The notes below the pieces were generated by a model, which did not search any database, was not told where the DNA came from, and worked only from the letters and a program-made list of their open reading frames with translations. This document shows, one piece after another, positions 52,793-56,799 of a stretch of 56,799 nucleotides of DNA. A program made the translations under genes and the position numbers. Origin of the DNA: Gammaproteobacteria bacterium (GTDB lineage: Bacteria; Pseudomonadota; Gammaproteobacteria; Chromatiales; Chromatiaceae); NCBI GenBank assembly GCA_020445255.1, contig JAGRGY010000009.1:36725-93523 (forward strand). The letters are read 5' to 3'. Each line of letters opens with the position of its first letter. Within the stretch, counting starts at the first letter, position 1.

Positions 52793-53413
52793 TCAAACGG
52801 GCGCCGTGGTCGATTCCGCGAACCCGAACCATTCGTCCAGCCTGGCATGCGCGGCATCGATGCCGCTGCGCTTCAGTGACGAAAAGGTCTGCACGCTGAA
52901 ATCGGCGCTCATCGCACGCAGCGTGGCCTGAACCTTCAGCAGCGTGTTCTGCGCCGGTCCCCTCTTCAACTTGTCGGCTTTGGTCAACAACACATGGACG
53001 GGCAGCCCGATGTGCCCGGCCCATTCCAGCATCTGCGTGTCGTAGTCTTTGAGCGGGTGCCGGATGTCCATCATCAGCATGAGCCCGCGCAGGCACTTCC
53101 GGTGCTCGAGGTAGTCTGTCAGCGCGCCCTGCCATTCGCGCTTGATGTTCTCGGCGACCTTGGCGTAGCCGTAGCCGGGAAGGTCGACGATGCGGTGCTG
53201 CGCGTCGACGGCGAAAAAGTTCAACAGCTGCGTGCGCCCGGGTGTCTTGCTGGTGCGTGCCAGCGTGCCCTGGTCGCACAGCGCATTGATCGCGCTCGAC
53301 TTGCCGGCATTCGAACGCCCGGCGAATGCGATCTCGAAGCCCTCGTCGGGCGGGGTCTGCGCGAGGCGGGCCGCGCTGGTCTGGAACACGGTCTGACGAT
53401 AACGTGGGTTCAT
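52793..53413 (-). CDS. engB: Ribosome-biogenesis GTPase EngB/YihA
   Basis: A 206-residue GTPase needed for 50S assembly. G1 is [16 protein letters not shown]3 is [12 protein letters not shown]4 is LLTKADKL, and G5 is in TFSSLKRSG. The ATG overlaps the moaC stop by four bases. A longer frame to 53677 reads through moaC in another frame and is not real. In E. coli engB neighbours polA; here it lies about 12 kb away. Confidence 0.96.
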   Translation of the reverse strand: MNPRYRQTVFQTSAARLAQTPPDEGFEIAFAGRSNAGKSSAINALCDQGTLARTSKTPGRTQLLNFFAVDAQHRIVDLPGYGYAKVAENIKREWQGALTDYLEHRKCLRGLMLMMDIRHPLKDYDTQMLEWAGHIGLPVHVLLTKADKLKRGPAQNTLLKVQATLRAMSADFSVQTFSSLKRSGIDAAHARLDEWFGFAESTTAPV

Positions 53414-53904
53414 GCGTCGGGAAAGTCGCTGCGCTTCCAGTGCCCCGACTTGCCGCCCGACTTCTCTTCCAGGCGCACGCTCTCGATCACCATGCCCCGA
53501 TCCACGGCCTTGCACATGTCGTAGATCGTCAGCAGCGCGACCTGGACCGCGCACAGGGCCTCCATCTCGACGCCGGTCTGACCGCGCGTCTTCGCCGTCG
53601 CTGTGCAGTGGATGACGTCCAGGGCGGTGTCGGGCCGGAAGTCGACCGCGACCTGAGTCAGTGGCAGCGGGTGGCACAGCGGCACCAGCTCGGACGTGCG
53701 CTTCGCACCCATGATGCCGGCGATGCGCGCGACACCGAGCACATCGCCCTTCTTGTGTCCGCCGTCGAGGATCATCGCCAGCGTGTCCGCCTGCATGCGG
53801 ATGCTGCCGCTGGCCACGGCAACGCGCACGCTGACGGGCTTGTCGCCGACGTCGACCATGTGGGCCTTGCCGTCGGCATCGAAATGGGTGAACTGGTCAG
53901 ACAT
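53410..53904 (-). CDS. moaC: Cyclic pyranopterin monophosphate synthase MoaC
   Basis: A 164-residue MoaC, the second enzyme of molybdenum-cofactor synthesis, making cyclic pyranopterin monophosphate. The catalytic segments [38 protein letters not shown] and CKAVDRGM are complete. No other mo- genes are in the window. Overlaps engB, so they are probably co-translated. ATG 53904 gives [12 protein letters not shown], the normal N-terminus; 53916 is possible. Confidence 0.96.
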   Translation of the reverse strand: MSDQFTHFDADGKAHMVDVGDKPVSVRVAVASGSIRMQADTLAMILDGGHKKGDVLGVARIAGIMGAKRTSELVPLCHPLPLTQVAVDFRPDTALDVIHCTATAKTRGQTGVEMEALCAVQVALLTIYDMCKAVDRGMVIESVRLEEKSGGKSGHWKRSDFPDA

Positions 53905-53975
53905 GGGTCTCGTCACGCATGGGGTTCGCGGTTATCCGGTATCCGCCATTCGCTCGTCAACACCGGTGCGCCGGA

Positions 53976-54548
53976 TCACTGGCCATCGAGCGTGTTCGCC
54001 GCGGCGGCCACGGCACTGTCCCGGTATTCGAGCGACTTGGGTACCTCGCGCACATCGAACGTCATCGTGTCGAGATCGGCCAGCACCCAGGTCGCCGGTG
54101 CCTGGCCGACGCCGCCGATCGTGCCGGGATTGACGACCGGCGTGATCCCGCCGGTGCAGTTCTTCCGTTCGGCGATCTCGACCTTGTGGCTGTGGCCGCA
54201 GCACACCAGGTCCCAGTCGCCGGTCGCCGCCATCGCCTTCGCATAGTGGGGGTAGTGGACGACGAAGATCCGCCGACCGCCGAGTTCGATGCCGGCATCC
54301 ATGCCGTGAAAGCGCACCACGCCGCCGGGCTTGTGCGCGAGGCGCGCGAGCGCAAACAGGTCGCCGGTATTGTTGCCATGGATGACGTGCACCGGCAGGC
54401 CGTGTTTCTCCAGGCAATGCAGCGTACTTGGCGCGACCAGGTCGCCGCAATGCACGACCGCCTCGGCACCGGCCGCCTTCGCATCGGCGACCGCGGCGTC
54501 GATCAGCGGGATGTGATCGTGGCTGTCGGAAAGAATGCAGACCTTCAT
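53976..54548 (-). CDS. YfcE-like metallophosphoesterase
   Basis: A 190-residue calcineurin-type phosphoesterase with the metal-binding set: ILSDSHDH (D-x-H), HCGDLVAP (GD), IHGNNTGDLFAL (GN-like, Asn ligand), HYPHYA and CCGHSHKVE (GHSH). Relatives hydrolyse phosphodiesters such as bis-p-nitrophenyl phosphate in vitro; the natural substrate is unknown. Single gene between moaC and a divergent exported esterase-like protein. Confidence 0.88.
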   Translation of the reverse strand: MKVCILSDSHDHIPLIDAAVADAKAAGAEAVVHCGDLVAPSTLHCLEKHGLPVHVIHGNNTGDLFALARLAHKPGGVVRFHGMDAGIELGGRRIFVVHYPHYAKAMAATGDWDLVCCGHSHKVEIAERKNCTGGITPVVNPGTIGGVGQAPATWVLADLDTMTFDVREVPKSLEYRDSAVAAAANTLDGQ

Positions 54549-54682
54549 CCGGGTACGGCTTCGCGTGGGCTGACAGAGCGCCCATCGTACCGCAAATCCC
54601 TTCGCTTCCGGATGCTGCGCTGCCCCTGGCTGGGCGGCCGCACTGCTATCGTTGCGGTATCGATAGAGAATGGCTGCGTGGT

Positions 54683-56092
54683 ATGTCGGGACGGCCGCTG
54701 ACCATCTTGCTGGGCGTGCTGCTGACAACCCAATTGGCCGTTGCACGTCCGTTAGGCGCGCCCGCCGCTGAGATCAATGCTGCGCTCGATGCCCTTTCAC
54801 GGCCGCTGCGCGACCCCGCCGATCTCACGCCGCTGATCGACGCGGCCGGCGCGGCGCGTGCGGTGCTGCTCGGCGAGTCGACGCACGGTACGCGCGAGTT
54901 CGGCAGCTGGCGAGACCTCCTGTCTCGCCGGCTGATCGCCGAACGGGGATTCTCGTTCGTCGCGATCGAAGGGGACCGTTCGAGCCTGGCGCCGCTCGAC
55001 CGGTACGTCAGGGGTATGCCGGGCGCGGCGTCGAGCGCGTGCGCTGCATTGCAGCGCATCGAACGCTGGCCACGCTGGGCCTGGGTCAATCCCGAGCTCG
55101 CACGTTTCGGCGAGTGGCTGCGCGACTTCAATCGCGGCCGGCCGTTCAACCGGCGCATCGGTGTCTACGGCATCGACCTGCACGCGTTGTGGGATTCCGC
55201 CGACGCGGTCGAGGCGTTCTACACCCGCCACCTCCCGCAGCTGGCGGCACATGTCGTACAACGCTACGCGTCGCTGCAGCGGTTCCGGGATCGTTACCAG
55301 GGATACGCCGATCACGTGCGTGCGACCGGCGGCTCGGCGCGTATCGGTGCCGCCGAGGTCGCCGCCGATCTGTCGCAGCGCTACGCGGGCGCGCCGGCGA
55401 GGGAACGGGAGATGCTGTTCGAGGTGTTGCTGCATGCCGTCGTGGTCGCCGCAGGTGAGCGGTTCTTATGCCAGCTGACGTGGCCGCCATGGTATGCGTG
55501 GAACACCCGTGCCGCGCATTTCGACGACATGCTGGCGCGTCTGCTCGCGCACCACGGTGCACGCGGCCGCGGCATCGTCTGGGCACACAACTCGCACATC
55601 GGCGATGCACGCGCGACGCTCGACCCGACACGTCCCAACGAGATTAGTTTCGGTGAGCTCGCCCGCATGCACCTCGGCGCCGGCCGTGTATTCAGTATCG
55701 GCTTCGGCACCGCGCTCGGCAGTGTGCGCGCGGCGCGTGAGTGGGAGGGTCCCGACGAGGTCATGCGATTGCAGCGGCCACGCGCGGACAGCATCGAGGC
55801 CGCACTGTTGGACAGCGGCGGCGGTGACCGCTTCATGGTGTTCGATCCGCCATCACCCGTGGCGCAGGCACTTGGGCGCGTGATCCCGCAGCGTGCGATC
55901 GGTGTCGTCTACGAGCCACACGATGAGGCGCGCAAGCACTATGTCCCGGCGCGCCTTTCGGCGCGCTACGACGCTTTCGTGTTCGTGCCGCTGTCTCACG
56001 CCAGCGAACCGCTGCCGCGTGCGTGCGCCGACGGCCGGGTCAGAAGTTCGGTTTCTCCGGCGCCTCCTGGTACATCTTCACGCTCTCCATGA
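54683..56092 (+). CDS. Exported erythromycin-esterase-like protein
   Basis: A 469-residue protein with a likely signal peptide ([16 protein letters not shown]). The domain is erythromycin esterase-like throughout: [51 protein letters not shown] (His) and SIGFGTALG. Only a few members (EreA/EreB) are proven to open macrolides; most are uncharacterised, so a resistance role should not be assumed. Its 3' end overlaps the convergent ppa gene by 53 bases, so its last 15 or so residues are Ser/Pro-rich and likely unstructured. Confidence 0.85.
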   Translation: MSGRPLTILLGVLLTTQLAVARPLGAPAAEINAALDALSRPLRDPADLTPLIDAAGAARAVLLGESTHGTREFGSWRDLLSRRLIAERGFSFVAIEGDRSSLAPLDRYVRGMPGAASSACAALQRIERWPRWAWVNPELARFGEWLRDFNRGRPFNRRIGVYGIDLHALWDSADAVEAFYTRHLPQLAAHVVQRYASLQRFRDRYQGYADHVRATGGSARIGAAEVAADLSQRYAGAPAREREMLFEVLLHAVVVAAGERFLCQLTWPPWYAWNTRAAHFDDMLARLLAHHGARGRGIVWAHNSHIGDARATLDPTRPNEISFGELARMHLGAGRVFSIGFGTALGSVRAAREWEGPDEVMRLQRPRADSIEAALLDSGGGDRFMVFDPPSPVAQALGRVIPQRAIGVVYEPHDEARKHYVPARLSARYDAFVFVPLSHASEPLPRACADGRVRSSVSPAPPGTSSRSP

Positions 56093-56585
56093 TCTCCTGC
56101 TTCGCCTCGTCGACGCCGTACCAGCCGTCGACGCGCACCCACTTGCCCTCGTCGAGATCCTTGTAGTGCTCGAAGAAGTGCGAGATGCGGTTGAGCACGT
56201 CGCCGGGCAGATCGCGGAACGTCTCGACGCCGCGATAGGTCTTGCACAGCTTGTCGATCGGCACGGCCAGCACCTTGGCGTCGTCGCCGGACTCGTCCTT
56301 CATCTTCAGCACGCCGACCGGACGGCACGTGATTACGGAACCGGAGATCAGCGGGTGCGGCGTCAGCACCAGCACGTCGACCGGGTCGCCGTCCTTGGAC
56401 AGGGTGTGCGGCACATAGCCGTAGTTGCAGGGGTAGTACATGGCCGTCGACATGAAGCGGTCGACGAACATCGCCCCGGTCTCCTTGTCGAGTTCGTACT
56501 TGACCGGGTCGGAATGGGCGGGGATCTCGACGATCACGTTGATCTGGTTGGGTACGTCGCCCTTGCTCACACGGTCCAGGTTCAT
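56040..56585 (-). CDS. ppa: Inorganic pyrophosphatase (soluble, family I)
   Basis: A 181-residue soluble pyrophosphatase (E. coli 176), pulling biosynthetic reactions by hydrolysing PPi. The signature [12 protein letters not shown] and the start [19 protein letters not shown] are clear, as are [16 protein letters not shown] and the C-terminal [16 protein letters not shown]. Tail-to-tail overlap of 53 bases with the esterase-like gene. A probable membrane pyrophosphatase gene lies upstream in the same direction, which makes two PPi-consuming routes adjacent. Confidence 0.96.
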   Translation of the reverse strand: MNLDRVSKGDVPNQINVIVEIPAHSDPVKYELDKETGAMFVDRFMSTAMYYPCNYGYVPHTLSKDGDPVDVLVLTPHPLISGSVITCRPVGVLKMKDESGDDAKVLAVPIDKLCKTYRGVETFRDLPGDVLNRISHFFEHYKDLDEGKWVRVDGWYGVDEAKQEIMESVKMYQEAPEKPNF

Positions 56586-56715
56586 TGTTGTCCTCGTCTG
56601 CCGGTAAATGTGACGCGAGTATATCGCCAGCCCGCGCGCTGTCGCCCATCGGGTTCTTCAATGCTGACTGCATCGCTCGCCGACGACGCGAGGTGACACG
56701 GGTGCAGCAGGAACG

Positions 56716-56739
56716 AAAAAGGGGGCCGGGGCCCCCTTT
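56716..56739 (-). terminator. Terminator after the right-edge membrane protein gene
   Basis: AAAGGGGGCC/GGCCCCCTTT forms a perfect 10-base-pair stem. On the minus strand it ends in five T, of which three pair within the stem. It lies between the stop of the right-edge gene (56765) and ppa, so it separates their transcripts. Confidence 0.75.
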
Positions 56740-56764
56740 GCGTCGACGTGTGAACGGCGTCCGA

Positions 56765-56799
56765 TCAGATCAGTGGCACGATCAGCAGTGCGACGATGT
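56765..56799 (-). CDS. C-terminal fragment of a membrane protein, possibly H+-translocating pyrophosphatase
   Basis: Only 10 full codons and a stop are inside the window, reading IVALLIVPLI. The hydrophobic end resembles the last helix of HppA-type membrane pyrophosphatases, and adjacency to ppa supports this, but the fragment is too short for certainty. A terminator follows. Confidence 0.4.
   Translation of the reverse strand, partial: IVALLIVPLI

Noticed and set aside
54683..56092. Macrolide resistance gene
   Set aside because: The family match is clear, but most members are uncharacterised and the genomic context gives no resistance signal, so only esterase-like is claimed.

Overview
The window is a 56.8 kb piece of a high-GC gammaproteobacterial chromosome. 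The evidence is the gene order: hemF-tsaC-topA-smg-dprA-lysM diverging from def-fmt-rsmB, then a DUF4390-ntrY-ntrX insert, trkA-trkH, polA and engB, plus hemCDXY and ubiD. NtrYX between rsmB and trkA, a c-type-heme chemoreceptor, a PEP-CTERM/XrtA-type glycosyltransferase, VPLPA-CTERM proteins and a probable membrane pyrophosphatase tail suggest an environmental, flagellated, Chromatiales-like lineage. That placement is inference; no rRNA or tRNA gene is visible.

Layout. Positions 1-10,900 hold mixed housekeeping and envelope genes: the oligopeptidase A tail, UPF0149, an SH3 membrane protein, an exosortase-associated glycosyltransferase, GlsB, ubiD, a heme-binding chemoreceptor, a GT39-like membrane glycosyltransferase, an orphan ParA, a HAD hydrolase and gpmA. 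Positions 10,900-19,600 hold a YeeZ-like SDR, a 2Fe-2S flavin reductase, the hemC-hemD-hemX-hemY operon, a DUF302-thioredoxin pair ending in a strong terminator, and hemF. Positions 19,700-40,700 are conserved core: tRNA modification, topoisomerase, DNA uptake, peptide deformylation, Met-tRNA formylation, rRNA methylation, the NtrYX two-component system, K+ uptake and DNA polymerase I, with a soluble CZB chemoreceptor inserted. Positions 52,800-56,799 hold engB-moaC, a phosphodiesterase, an erythromycin-esterase-like protein, ppa and a probable hppA tail.

The most unusual part is the interval of about 12 kb between polA and engB, which are near neighbours in E. coli. It carries an exported protein with four 47-residue repeats and a VPLPA-like sorting tail, a second VPLPA-CTERM protein, a TIR-domain single-pass membrane protein, a convergent 1,517-residue exported protein of unknown family, a small very basic protein, a Ser/Thr kinase, and a eukaryotic-type (GSII) glutamine synthetase. 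The synthetase has a textbook sigma-54 promoter and an NtrC-like enhancer upstream.

Regulatory logic read from the sequence: both chemoreceptors have sigma-28 (FliA)-like promoters with the exact N11 spacing, so they probably belong to the flagellar regulon. glnII appears nitrogen-controlled. topA has a terminator-like hairpin within its own leader. Several starts (TTG for the GT39 protein and the HAD hydrolase, GTG for smg and trkA) are decided by Shine-Dalgarno position, family length or conserved N-termini rather than by the longest frame.
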